From: Chitinophagaceae bacterium
GTDB taxonomy: Bacteria; Bacteroidota; Bacteroidia; Chitinophagales; Chitinophagaceae
Direction: 5' to 3'
NCBI GenBank assembly: GCA_016706055.1
Contig: JADJKL010000001.1
Coordinates: forward strand, 186,001 to 250,000
Length of the DNA: 64,000 bases
A program made the translations under genes and the position numbers. Under the pieces are notes generated by a model, which was not told the origin of the DNA, ran no database searches, and saw only the letters and a program-made list of their open reading frames with translations. This document shows, piece after piece, positions 30,698 through 41,260 of the stretch (position 1 is the stretch's first letter; each line of letters begins with the position of its first letter).

Positions 30698-32337
30698 CTA
30701 TTTTAATGGTTCAATTCTAAACCAATCAACATCAGCAAAGCCAGCGTCGTTTGTAATATTATTCCTCAGACAAAACATACCAAGCTTTGCGCCAACCCAA
30801 CGACCGGGTTTTGCTGTAAATTCTTTTCCTATGATGGTATATTTTTCATTGTTATCACTGAAGGCAAAACGATACTTACCGTTTTTCTCCATTCTTATCT
30901 GTAAATAAGATTCGTTTCCTTTTGCTGGGAATATTGCATTATCTACTTCTTTGTTTCCTTTGTCAGCACCAATATTTTCTTTGCAGAGAATATAAATACC
31001 ATCATCTCCTTTTTCTATAGAAATATAAGCATAATCGCTACCGAACATTATCAATCCAAATTGTTCATTCTTAAATTTTGGGTTGAATGTCAGCTTAACC
31101 GTTGCTATAAATTCTTCAGCCGGTAATTTTTGACCAAGTATGTTCGGAAGATTCCAGATATTATTTATTGAATCGGGCTGATAGACAGAAAATAGTCGAA
31201 GCGAACCTGAAGCTGTTGGAAAAACCCATCCTTCCTTTGGATTAGCCTGCCATTGCCATTGCAATCCAAGTTTTGGAGAATTGAATTCATCTGATTCTTC
31301 GGGAGTAGTTATTGGATATACTTTCCCAACATTTGGTTTTTTATGAATGATGACCGGTTCGCCTTTTCCCCGCCCGGATGAACCGTTCGGACGGGCATTA
31401 CCATCTTTATCTTCTCCAATCACTGGCCAATCTTTTATCCATTTCATGGGTTGTAAATGAACCACTCTGCCATACGCATCTTTATCCTGAAAATGTAAAA
31501 ACCAATCCTCACCAGTTTTTGTATTTACCCAAGCTCCTTGGTGTGGGCCGTTTATTGAAGTAGTTCCTGATCCATCACAACTTTTCTTTCGTAAGGTCCA
31601 TACACATTTTTGCTTCTTAATATGGTTTGCCAACCTGTACTTACACCACCAGCTGGAGCAAATATGTAATAGTAACCGTTTCGCTTATAAAATTTAGGGC
31701 CTTCAATCGTTGGATCGTTTTCATGACCGTCATACACCATTACAGCATCAGTAATAGCTTTTGTTCCTGCTGCATTTAATTCTTTTACTACAATAATTGA
31801 TTTGATTCCGGCACGGCTTCCTGCATAAGCATGAACGAGATAAACTTTATTGTTATCATCCCAAAGAGGGCAGGGATCAATCAATCCTTTGCCTGCTTCC
31901 ACCAATAACGGTTCAGTCCATGGGCCAAGAATATTTTTTGTCTTAATTAAATAGATTCCAAAATCAGGATCGGGATAATAAATATAAAATTCATTATTAT
32001 GATAACGAATACTCGGTGCCCACACACCAGCACCATGTTGCACTTTGGAAAAATGCTCTTCCGGTACTAAACGTTTCAGTGCATGACCAATCAGTTTCCA
32101 GTTCACTAGGTCTTTAGAATGTAGAATGGGCAACCCCGGCACATGATTGAAAGAAGAGGATATCATATAGTAGTCATCTCCAACTCTTATTGCATCAGGG
32201 TCGCTGTAATCTGCGTTGATGACAGGATTTTTATAAGTGCCATTACCGTTATCTGCTACCCAAACTTTTGAAATGGTTTGTGCTGATAGAAGAGAAACGG
32301 TAAAAAGAAATATGAATGTCGTAGTAATTTTTTTCAT
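30698..32337 (-). CDS. GH43 glycoside hydrolase with C-terminal beta-sandwich, frameshifted
   Basis: The signal peptide ends near SLLSAQ. The five-bladed propeller shows the catalytic acids of GH43: NADYSDPDAIRVGDDYYM (base), GLIDPCPLWDDNNKVYLVHA (pKa modulator) and DPTIEGPKFYKRNGYYYIF (acid). A missing G at about 31575 splits the gene; restored, the text is VVMDQGTTSINGPHQGAWV. The C-terminal 200 residues form a concanavalin-like sandwich (EFNSPKLGLQWQWQANPKEG), as in GH43 subfamily 12-type proteins. About 546 residues. Expected to remove arabinose or xylose from pectin side chains. It sits 11 bases after the CE8 gene. Confidence 0.88.
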
Positions 32338-32348
32338 TCACTTTTTAA

Positions 32349-33305
32349 TTAATCAATTTTCTCAGGATTCCATTCGCCTAAAATATTTTTCAATGTATAT
32401 TTTTTCGATTCTTCATTTGTTAATTGCTTTGTCCATTTTACTCTTGACGCTGGATTAGCTCCTGGTCCGATACTATTGTATTCAGCATAACGGGCAGTGG
32501 TTTCATTAGCTGGGTTTTTCCAGTTGTTCCATCCTTCGGCCATAATATGTTTGTCCATCCAGCAATTGATATACGTTACACTGGCTGTTGGTGACCATGG
32601 TCTTCCCAAAGAAACTTTACTGATATTGCTATCAGCAGTTAATTTACAGTCAAAGAATACAAAACCATAAGGTATAATGCTGTTTGTTGATGCTGCAGTA
32701 ACATGAGAATTCTTTTTACTATGAATACGACAGCTTTTGAAAACAGCCGTTGCCGCACCAAAAATAAAATCAGTAGTTCCTTCTATGTAACAATCTTTAA
32801 AAAAATGTTTTACACCACTTCCGCTCAAGAACAAAATATCCTGGTCGCCAACAATGCGACAATTAAAAAGAGAAGCTCTGTTACCTTCAATTCTTAAACC
32901 AACAGCCTGGCCTGCTGTAAACCCTGCAGTGTTTTCAAATGTTAGATTTTCGGCATGAAAATCATTTCCATAAACAAAGGTAGAAGCACAAGTCCAGGTG
33001 TTTAGTGTATCACCATTGGGTAATATAGTTCCTGCATGATTATCGAAAGTGAGAATAGTGTTGTTTTTATTTTCCCCGATTAAGTGTACAAAATTTTTTC
33101 TTGCATCTACTATAATAGACTCTTTGTAAATTCCTTTCCTAATATGAATGATAAATGGTTTGTCGTTTCCAGCTGGTACAGCATCTAAGGCAGCTTGTAC
33201 TGTTTTGTAATTGCCTGTTCCGTCTTTTGCCACAATAAGTTTTTGTTGAGAAAAGCTATTATTGCAATAGAAAAAAATCATCCAGATAATTACAAAACAC
33301 TTCAT
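32349..33305 (-). CDS. Pectin methylesterase (CE8)
   Basis: 318 residues with a short signal peptide. It removes methyl esters from homogalacturonan. The family blocks are intact: LIVAKDGTGNYKTVQAALDA, GQAVGLRIEGNRASLFNC, VGDQDILF (first catalytic aspartate), IEGTTDFIFGAATAVF (second aspartate) and SLGRPWSP (arginine). Unlike the CE8 protein at 25.4 kb, all catalytic positions are standard. It lies two bases from the CE12 gene and 11 bases before GH43 in the same operon. Confidence 0.93.
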   Translation of the reverse strand: MKCFVIIWMIFFYCNNSFSQQKLIVAKDGTGNYKTVQAALDAVPAGNDKPFIIHIRKGIYKESIIVDARKNFVHLIGENKNNTILTFDNHAGTILPNGDTLNTWTCASTFVYGNDFHAENLTFENTAGFTAGQAVGLRIEGNRASLFNCRIVGDQDILFLSGSGVKHFFKDCYIEGTTDFIFGAATAVFKSCRIHSKKNSHVTAASTNSIIPYGFVFFDCKLTADSNISKVSLGRPWSPTASVTYINCWMDKHIMAEGWNNWKNPANETTARYAEYNSIGPGANPASRVKWTKQLTNEESKKYTLKNILGEWNPEKID

Positions 33306-33307
33306 GC

Positions 33308-34060
33308 TTATTTTGTTTTTAGTTGTACAACTCTTTCGGCTAAGTCAGGAACTAGTTTTCTCAACTCACTTAATACTAATTGCGCAATGAGCCTTGCACC
33401 GAGTTCATTGAAGTGTGTATTATCAATTTTACCGTCAGGGTAATTGGGATGTTCTCCCTGTTGTAATTGCAGAAATAATAGTTTTGAATTATCTTCTCCA
33501 AACTGCTGGTATAAGGCCCTGCTTTTTTCATCCAAATCAAAAAACAAAACATTTTGTTCTTTGGCAACTTCTTTTGTTAATGCAGAATAGGCTGTATGTG
33601 TTTCGATGGCATTTCCTTCTTTGTCAAATTTTCTTCTGGAAACAGGAGTGAATAATATTGGCGTTGCTTTCTTATTTCTTGCCTCATTAATAAATCTTGT
33701 CAGGTTCATTTTGAAAGTATCCGGCGTGGCATATCTTTCTGCTTTGTCTTTAGATTCATCATTATGACCAAACTGGATGATCACATAGTCACCCTCTTTT
33801 GCTTCATCCACTATTGATTTCCATAAGCCTTCGCGGATAAATGTTTTGGTACTGCGCCCATTTTTTGCACGGTTTACAACAGTTACAGTAGAATCCCAGA
33901 AGTTGAAAAAGGGCATTCCCCAACCTGTTTCAGGATACGCTTTTGTTTCTTTGATGGCACAGGTAGAATCACCAGCCAAGAATATTTTTATTTGCTTTTT
34001 TGCGGGAAAAGAAAAAGCTACAATGGCCAATAGAACTGGTACTAAATGGAGTCTTTTCAT
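33308..34060 (-). CDS. Rhamnogalacturonan acetylesterase (CE12, SGNH fold)
   Basis: 250 residues with a signal peptide (LVPVLLAIVAFSFPAKK). The SGNH blocks are clear: FLAGDSTCA with the catalytic serine, NRAKNGRSTKTF with the glycine, QFGHND with the asparagine, and IDNTHFNELGARL with the Asp-His pair. It removes acetyl groups from rhamnogalacturonan I so that lyases can act. It overlaps the pectate lyase gene by four bases, so the two are translationally coupled. Confidence 0.92.
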   Translation of the reverse strand: MKRLHLVPVLLAIVAFSFPAKKQIKIFLAGDSTCAIKETKAYPETGWGMPFFNFWDSTVTVVNRAKNGRSTKTFIREGLWKSIVDEAKEGDYVIIQFGHNDESKDKAERYATPDTFKMNLTRFINEARNKKATPILFTPVSRRKFDKEGNAIETHTAYSALTKEVAKEQNVLFFDLDEKSRALYQQFGEDNSKLLFLQLQQGEHPNYPDGKIDNTHFNELGARLIAQLVLSELRKLVPDLAERVVQLKTK

Positions 34061-35478
34061 TTTACGATACTGTTTATGTACACTTCAATATTGGTATAAT
34101 GTTTATCTAATTTATTTTGTGAAGCATCAGCCGGGTCATTTGGATTCAATCCATGTTTCTTTTCCCACTCATCCGGCATTCCATCTTTATCAGTATCGGC
34201 TGGAGCAGGTAATGATTGTAAGGAAGGCCATGCAGTAACGGTTAATTCATAATCTGTACCATGAGGAAAGTCTCCCTGCACATCAATGAATTTCCCTGTT
34301 CTGTTCCAAACATCTTTAATGATTCTTACATCCAATATATCTCTTCTAAAACTTGCACCTACTTTATCTAATATTTTCATATATGCTTCTTTGGCAGTTT
34401 GAGTTACACATTCTTCAGTTGTAAAGGCTTCATTCACCACTGACCTTTTTTTATCATCTTCAGTACTCCCTTTTCCCATATCAACACCGAGATAATTTTT
34501 CTTGGTAACATCTGGTGCTTCATCAACATAGTTTCCGTCAACATAAAATTTTCCAAAATCGAGCACATCAGTTTTAGTTGGGTTTACAATCCTGAATTTT
34601 ACACTTTTATTTGTTGAGGGGCCGTATTTATAATAGTTGTTAATTATATTATAAGTACCTGCCTCACCACCATAGCTGCTGTTGCCTCCCCAATTATAAA
34701 TTACATTATTCCTGAAATCTACAAATTCCTGAGTTGCTCCAAGCCTTGTTCCATTAAATCTTGGATTGCGGCTTACACAATGGGCAAAGAGGTTATGGTG
34801 TGCTGAAAGGTGAGTGCCACCCCAGATACCACCGAAACCGTGATGCTCATAATCTTTATCGCCTGTTTCAAAATGATAGGAATAATTAAGTGGCTCTGAA
34901 ATAAGATTCCATTGAAGAGTGGTGCTGTCGCCCCCATAAATAGAAAATACTTCATCTGTACTCCAGCTCATACTGCAATGATCAATGATGATATTTTTTC
35001 TTTTGCTACCGCCGAATGCATCATCGCCACCATTACCATCTAGCATACCACCTTTCTGATTTTTATCTCCCATTCTGAAACGCATATAGCGAACGATAAT
35101 ATTATCGCCGTTAAATCCAACAGAATGATCAGCAAGACAAATACCATCACCGGGAGCGGTTTGGCCTGCAATGGTGCAATCGCCTTTGATAGTAAGTTTT
35201 GTTTCAAGATGTATGGTTCCTGAAATAGCGAAAACTATTATTCTTTTTCCTTTTGACTCAGCAGCCCTTCTAAAACTTCCTTCACCATCATCATTCAGGT
35301 TTGAAACAATGAACACTTTTCCTCCTCGTCCACCTGTAGTATACTTTCCAAAACCTTCAGCTCCGGGAAACGCAATTGCTGTTTCATTTGTTTTTGTAAC
35401 AGCAATTTTATTTTGCTGTGCACAGGAAACAAACACAAACAATATTGTTGTATTTAAAAATAGAAAATTTTTTTTCAT
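34057..35478 (-). CDS. Pectate lyase (PL1) with C-terminal calcium-binding repeat
   Basis: 473 residues with a signal peptide and a possible lipobox (FVFVSCAQQ). The PL1 beta helix is shown by AFPGAEGFGKYTTGGRGG, IIVFAISGTIHLETKLTIKG, NIIVRYMRFRMGD and IIDHCSMSWSTDEVFSIYGG. It cleaves polygalacturonate by beta-elimination, giving the unsaturated ends that GH105 removes. The C-terminus carries a thrombospondin-3-like motif DTDKDGMPDEWEKKHGLNP, often found on surface enzymes. It is the first enzyme after susD. Confidence 0.92.
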   Translation of the reverse strand: MKKNFLFLNTTILFVFVSCAQQNKIAVTKTNETAIAFPGAEGFGKYTTGGRGGKVFIVSNLNDDGEGSFRRAAESKGKRIIVFAISGTIHLETKLTIKGDCTIAGQTAPGDGICLADHSVGFNGDNIIVRYMRFRMGDKNQKGGMLDGNGGDDAFGGSKRKNIIIDHCSMSWSTDEVFSIYGGDSTTLQWNLISEPLNYSYHFETGDKDYEHHGFGGIWGGTHLSAHHNLFAHCVSRNPRFNGTRLGATQEFVDFRNNVIYNWGGNSSYGGEAGTYNIINNYYKYGPSTNKSVKFRIVNPTKTDVLDFGKFYVDGNYVDEAPDVTKKNYLGVDMGKGSTEDDKKRSVVNEAFTTEECVTQTAKEAYMKILDKVGASFRRDILDVRIIKDVWNRTGKFIDVQGDFPHGTDYELTVTAWPSLQSLPAPADTDKDGMPDEWEKKHGLNPNDPADASQNKLDKHYTNIEVYINSIVK

Positions 35479-35507
35479 AAAACTACTATTACTGACGAGT
35501 GTAATTT

Positions 35508-35535
35508 AATAAGGCTGCAATTATGCAGCCTTATT
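35508..35535 (-). terminator. Hairpin after susD (possible attenuating terminator)
   Basis: A perfect 12-bp stem AATAAGGCTGCA/TGCAGCCTTATT with a four-base loop lies 26 bases after the susD stop and 30 bases before the pectate lyase start. The T tract on the minus strand is weak, so it may only lower transcription from susCD into the enzyme genes. Confidence 0.55.
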
Positions 35536-35560
35536 ATTAAAAACTACTATGAGAAAAATC

Positions 35561-37444
35561 TTAATAGTTCGGATTTTGTATTAAGTTGGTGTTAGCTGTT
35601 CTTGCTGCGTTGGGAAAAGGAAGTAACTCACCTTTGCCCGTCACAAACCCTGTAGCAAAACGGTCTGCAGCTGTTGTTCCTACTGAATTTCGTGGAGCAG
35701 CAACTGTTGGTAATGCAATCCATGTAAGTTTAGTAGTTCCTGCTGGAGTGCTTGCCGGAGCAGGTTTGTAATATGAGTTTGCCCAAATATTAAAATCATC
35801 AGCAGTATTCCCTGTTTTTAAATACATAGCAACAGGTAGTGTGCTTACTAGAGAATATGAAGGATAAGCGGCCATATAAGTTGTTTGGGTCATTGCAGTC
35901 GCAATAGCCATACGGTTTAAGTTGTTTCTTGTTTCGGTTATTGCTGTTCCCAATAAATTCCACCTTATCAAATCATATTTACGAATGCCTTCACCTCCTA
36001 ACTCCAAAGCTCTTTCTCTAACCAGGTATTTGAAAAATTCTGTTTTTGAAAGGCCAGAAGGAATATCTACAGTGACATCCGGTGTAGAGATAGGTTTTCC
36101 AAATCCTCTTCTTCTTACCATATTAATTGCATTGTAGGCAGCAGCATTTGGACTATTGATCTCATTTTCTGCTTCTGCTAACATTAATAACACATCAGAG
36201 AAACGGATGATTTGCCATTTGAGACTCAAATATTGAACGGCACTATTGGGGTCAATAACCGGGTTTGTTATCCAATCTCTTCTGTATTTACCGTCAGTTA
36301 TTGAAACTAATGCCTGACTGCCTGGAGTTATTTTTGTTATTCCATCTGCAGCTACAAAGTAAGGTGTAATTGTTACATCTCTTCTTAAGTCCGTTGAGTC
36401 GAACAAATAAAAATAGGAAGGTAAAGGGTTGACACTGCTATTTCCTTTAGCATTTACTCTTGGTCCGTTATAATATCCCAATTTTGAATCTTCTGCACCA
36501 GTTAATCCAGTTGCACTTGCCTGAAACATTAGTTCTCCATTTGGATCGTTAAGAACATGTCCACAAACCTGAGTCTTCCATAGACCTTTAAAACTAGGAT
36601 TTAGAGTATGCTGGCCAGAGGTAATAATATCATTACATTCATCTTTTGCAATTTGATAATAACTAAGATAATCCGCAGGTCTTTTCATTTGGCCATCGGC
36701 TCTTAATGAGTAACCTCCTCTTGCTAATGCGATCCTTGCTCTTAGAGCTTTAACTGTTCCTTTTGTGATTCTTTCATCCGAAGGATCACCAATAGCTGCT
36801 AATTCATTTCGCCATGGCACAAGATCAGAGGCAGTTTTCAAATCAGCAAGAAGTCTGTTGTATAATGTATCTCTATCAACCTGTGAAGGAAAAGGATTGC
36901 CAACAGCCAAGATATAAGCTGGTTCAAAATGGGCAGGTAAATCGCCCCAGTTACGTATGGCTTCAAAATAAAACTGTGCCCTTAACGTTAAAGCTTCTCC
37001 GTGCATTCTTTGAAGCTGCTTTTTTTCGTTATCAGAGCCATTTGAATACAAATTCATTTTTGGAATATTGTCAATACAAATATTTGCATATTCAATACCT
37101 TGAAAAAGTTGATTAAAGGGTTTTTCTAACTGTGCATTTCCTGGTGTTGCAGTATAACGGGCAATATCTCTGCGGTCATTATCACCAGCACCAGTAGGTC
37201 CCTGCATTTCATCATTGTCTAAAGGATAATATAAACTTAAACGTATTCCATAACCTTGGTCGCCAATTAAGCGGCTATAAACACCAGCTAATGCTTTATA
37301 GGTATTAGGTACATCACTAAAAACTGCTTCAGGGCCAAGTTCAGTAATTGGTTGTTGATCAAGATATTTCTTGCAACCACCAATTACAAAAAGAATTGAT
37401 AGCAAAAGAAAAGTGCTTATCGGGCTTAAAAATTTATTTTTCAT
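35561..37444 (-). CDS. RagB/SusD family outer-membrane lipoprotein of the pectin locus
   Basis: 627 residues from the ATG at 37444; an earlier in-frame ATG at 37480 lies inside the end of susC. The N-terminus has a lipobox (LLLSILFVIGGCKKYLDQQP). The SusD fold follows (LGPEAVFSDVPNTYKALAGV, LRAQFYFEAIRNWGDLPAHF, FSDVLLMLAEAENEI, RERALELGGEGIRKYDLIRW). The gene is intact. It binds oligosaccharides at the cell surface with SusC; given the downstream pectinases the ligand is probably a galacturonan oligomer. Confidence 0.93.
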   Translation of the reverse strand: MKNKFLSPISTFLLLSILFVIGGCKKYLDQQPITELGPEAVFSDVPNTYKALAGVYSRLIGDQGYGIRLSLYYPLDNDEMQGPTGAGDNDRRDIARYTATPGNAQLEKPFNQLFQGIEYANICIDNIPKMNLYSNGSDNEKKQLQRMHGEALTLRAQFYFEAIRNWGDLPAHFEPAYILAVGNPFPSQVDRDTLYNRLLADLKTASDLVPWRNELAAIGDPSDERITKGTVKALRARIALARGGYSLRADGQMKRPADYLSYYQIAKDECNDIITSGQHTLNPSFKGLWKTQVCGHVLNDPNGELMFQASATGLTGAEDSKLGYYNGPRVNAKGNSSVNPLPSYFYLFDSTDLRRDVTITPYFVAADGITKITPGSQALVSITDGKYRRDWITNPVIDPNSAVQYLSLKWQIIRFSDVLLMLAEAENEINSPNAAAYNAINMVRRRGFGKPISTPDVTVDIPSGLSKTEFFKYLVRERALELGGEGIRKYDLIRWNLLGTAITETRNNLNRMAIATAMTQTTYMAAYPSYSLVSTLPVAMYLKTGNTADDFNIWANSYYKPAPASTPAGTTKLTWIALPTVAAPRNSVGTTAADRFATGFVTGKGELLPFPNAARTANTNLIQNPNY

Positions 37445-37466
37445 ATAACTTCTTTTTAAATTTAAT

Positions 37467-40400
37467 TTAGAATGATGCATTTACACCAAATACAAAGCTG
37501 CGGCTTCTTGGGTAGGCAGAATAGTCAAGTCCTGGTGTTAAAGGACTATTTCTAACACTTACCTCCGGATCGTAACCTGTATACTTTGTAAATATTGCCA
37601 GATTATTAGCTGTTGCATAAAATCTTAACTGCGACATTTTTAGTTTGGCAATACTCTTTGCAGGTAAGCTGTATCCTATGCTTACATTATTAATTCTTAA
37701 GAAAGAGCCATCTTCAATTGCCCATGAATGTGGATAGAATGCACCTGAACTTTTTATAGGCTGCCAGATTGTGGCACCAGCATTTAAGGCAGATAATTGA
37801 TCCGGAGCGATGCCATATACATTTCCACCATTAATCCACTGAGCAGTTTCTCCTGTTGGTGTAACAATCCGCCATCTATTACTCATTACGTCCAGCATAT
37901 TTGAGTTGTTAGAATATCCATTAGTAAATTCTATTTTATTGGCGTTATAAATATCATTGCCATAAGAGAAATTCAGGAATATGCTTGCATCCCAACGCTT
38001 GTAACTGAATTGCTGTAAAAAGCCTCCCGTGAATTTTGGTGTTGGGTTACCAATGATTTTGCTGTCGTTTGTAATATCTACAGAACCATTACCATCTAAA
38101 TCTTTAAACTTAATTGAACCAGGTTGAACAGTTCCGATAATAGCTGCATCTGTTACAACGCCAGCTTTTAATGTATATATCCCTGTAGCTGTATTATAAT
38201 CAAAATCGTTAACTGTATAGAAGCCATCTGTTACCAGACCCCACATAGATCCAACTGGTGATCCGATTTTTTGGATATAATCATTAGGCTGACCGGAAAC
38301 CCCCCAGCTAGGATCTGCAAAAAAGAAGTCTTGATTCTTTCCTAAAGCAAGGATTTTATTTTTATTAAAGGCTATATTAAAATTTGCATTCCAATTAAAT
38401 CCTTCTGCCTTCCGCATAATAGCAGTATTCAATTGTATTTCTACACCTTTATTGGAGGTTTTACCAATGTTTTGGAATTGTGTAGAATATCCAAACGTTG
38501 AAGCTACAGGTACTTTAATTAAAAGGTCTTTTGACGTGTTATCATACACATCAACCGTAAGGTCAACTCTTCTGTTAAACATGGTAAGATCCATTCCATA
38601 GTTTCTATTTACAGTTGATTCCCATTTAAGCTCCTTATTAACCAATGAAGTAGAATAATAGGCTATAATATCTTCATTATTTATGCTATAAAAATAAGTA
38701 CCATTATTACTGAATGTAGTAAGATACAGGTAGTCATCAATTCTATTGTTTCCAATAGAACCAAATCCAACTCTGAACTTAAGATCATTTATAAAGCTGG
38801 CATTCTTCATGAACTTTTCTTTTGATACTCTCCATGCAAAAGATGCTGCTGGGAAAGTACCCCATTTGTTTCCAGGGCCAAATTTTGATGCACCGTCTTC
38901 TCGAACATTAGCAGAAAAAAGGTACTTATCCATGAAGGAGTAATTAATCCTACCAAAGAAAGAAATATTGGTATATCTGGTTTCGCCAAACTTAGGGTAT
39001 CCTGTAAATTGAGTTGCCTGACTTGCTTGCTTAAAGGCATCGGTATATGTAATACCTGGTTGATAATCTCTATAAAGATTTGCATGGCTTTTTCCTCTTA
39101 AGTCATACGTTTCTTCTCCCATCAAAAAATCGAAATTATGCTTCCCTTTATAATTTTTTACTGAGTATGTAAGTACGTTAGAATTAGTAAAGGTTGTTGC
39201 TTCAGATGTGTCCAAACGGGCAATTGGTTTTGCACCTCCCTGAATAATTGCATAAGGAGCAATTGTATCATAAAACTGTCTGTCTTTTCTATCATTTTTA
39301 ATATATCCAAAAGTTGATTTAAATGACAGGTTCTTGATAATATTATATGAAATATAAGCAGTAAGATTAAGCGTATTAGTGGTTTTTCTCCTGTATTCTG
39401 AATTAGCTAATTGAATAGGGTTTGTAAGGTTTAAGCCATTGCCTACGCTAGGATCGGCAATTGGATCGGCATCATCAATATTCTGATCATTGGATAAGAA
39501 TGGTCTATACTTTACCGCATTTCTTAAACGGTTGTAGGCAGATCCTTTGTCGTCAGAAACACCTGCACCTACTACATCTTGCGTTGTATATCTTACGGAG
39601 CCGCCTAATTTCAAAGAATTGGTAATCTTATATTCTCCCTTGAAGTTTAATAAATGTCTTTTATAATTAGAATTCAGCACAATTGCTTTTTCATTATTAT
39701 AGGTGTAGCCAAAATTATAAGTAAATAATTTACTGCCTCCAGATACTCCGATATTATGTGTAGTGTTAATACCGGTTCTGCCAAATGCCTCTTCTTGCCA
39801 ATCTATTTCATCAATGTTTTTGTAAACGTTAAGTGTGTCCCATGTATGGCCAAAGTTGTTTGTAAAATTGGTGCTGTCAGTATTACTTCCTCTTGAACGT
39901 TCAGATTGATAAAATACAAAATCATAGGGGTCTAGTAAGTCTAACTTTTTGGATAGTGTTTTCACTCCTACAAATCCGTTGTAAGTCACTTTAGCTTTTC
40001 CTTTTCTCCCACTCTTTGTGGTAATAACAATAACCCCGTTAGCACCCCTTGCACCATAAATGGCAGTTGCAGAAGCATCTTTTAAAACATCAATTGATTG
40101 AATGTCTTGAGGAGAAAGAAAGGAAAGTGCATTTTCCATTTGTACGCCATCAATTATATAAAGTGGTGAATTGTCACCAGTAATTGACATGCCACCTCTT
40201 ACACGGATTCTTATATCCGCATCCGGCGAACCTTCAGCTGAAGTAGCAGTTACTCCTGCGAGTCTTCCATTTAATGCTTCTGCGGCTGAATTAATCGGAA
40301 TATCCTTTAATTCCTTTGCCCCAACTGAAGAAACTGATGCTAAAAGATCTTTTCTGCGAACTGTCTGGTATCCGATAACAACCACATCTTCAAGTGCGGC

Positions 40401-40707
40401 TACATTAGCTTTCAATTCAACACTTACAGTTGTCTTGCCCGCAACAGAAATTTCATAGCTGACAAAAGAAGCACTGGAAAAAACTAAAGTAGCATCGTCT
40501 GCTACAGTTATTTTATAATTTCCCTGAGCATCGGTTGTTGTTGAATTTCTCTTGCCTTTTTCTGTCACAGTAATTCCACTGGCCGGTTGGCTGTTTTCGG
40601 ATGATGTTACTGTTCCGCTAATTTGCTTCCTGTGCAAATAGTTCTGCCGGAAAGAGAAAAGAAAGAATCAGAATGCAGACTCCCGTTAGTTTAAGCATTT
40701 TTGTCAT
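37467..40707 (-). CDS. SusC/RagA TonB-dependent transporter of the pectin locus, frameshifted at the N-terminus
   Basis: A signal peptide starts at 40707 (LKLTGVCILILSFLFPAELF). An extra G near 40633 shifts the frame right after the cleavage site. From there 1056 residues are open: a carboxypeptidase-regulatory-like domain (GTVTSSENSQPASGITVTEK), the TonB box and plug (NGVIVITTKSGRKGKAKV) and the barrel ending in SRSFVFGVNASF. There is no STN domain, so unlike the receptor at 13-16 kb it should not signal to a FecR. It imports pectin oligomers across the outer membrane. A LacI-like site overlaps its leader region. Confidence 0.93.
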
Positions 40708-40751
40708 AGTTGTAATTTTGATAAAAATCTTTATTAATGTTTTTTTCTTTC

Positions 40752-40762
40752 CCGGTAACCGG
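40752..40762. promoter_or_regulatory. Possible operator half-site in the susC leader
   Basis: CCGGTAACCGG is an 11-base palindrome with flanking TTTCC and GAAAA, 45 bases before the susC start. It shares the CCGG centre with the sites at 30022 and 41033 but lacks the CGTT/AACG arms, so it is a weaker call. Confidence 0.4.
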
Positions 40763-41017
40763 AAAACTGAACTAATTGAATTGATAGGAGGTTAAATTTT
40801 TTCTTGAAAATAGCAAGAGAGGAATCGGGGTAATTGACTGTTCTTTTGCAATGTGCAAAACAGAGAGAACCTTCTGACAGTAGATTAGACTTTTTCATTC
40901 CGCAAGCAATTTTCGTTATTCGACTTGTCTTTGAATCGGGCATTTTAGTACCTCCATCTCCAACTAAGCCTCAACAATTCTACACAATACTTCATTGTAA
41001 CAGAGCTATTTAGAGAA

Positions 41018-41050
41018 GTTTTTTTACGCAATCGTTCCCGGTAACGTTGC
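41018..41050. promoter_or_regulatory. Predicted LacI-family operator in the susC/lacI gap
   Basis: CGTTCCCGGTAACG (41033-41046), with outer arms GCAA and TTGC, makes a near-palindrome over 41028-41050. It is the exact inverse of the core at 30022-30035. The rest of the 553-base gap (40708-41260) holds only short frames without coding character. Confidence 0.65.
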
Positions 41051-41260
41051 CTTTCGAAGACAAGATTTGAATTTAAAATCAAAATGCAAATTCTGAAAGA
41101 GTTGCCTGATTTTTTTTGAAGGCAGTGAAGCAATCTGATAGATTTTTTTGTCTCTATAGAGCAATTAATAGTTTGAAGAACCATTTCTTGAACAACTAAA
41201 AAAAGTTAACTTTAAAGGCTGTCAGGATTTTTGTTTAATAACCGGAAAAGATTGCTTGAA

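Noticed and set aside
40734..41184. Two short minus-strand frames (69 and 79 codons) in the susC/lacI gap
   Set aside because: They have no coding character, no family likeness and overlap the predicted operators; they look like chance frames in a regulatory region.
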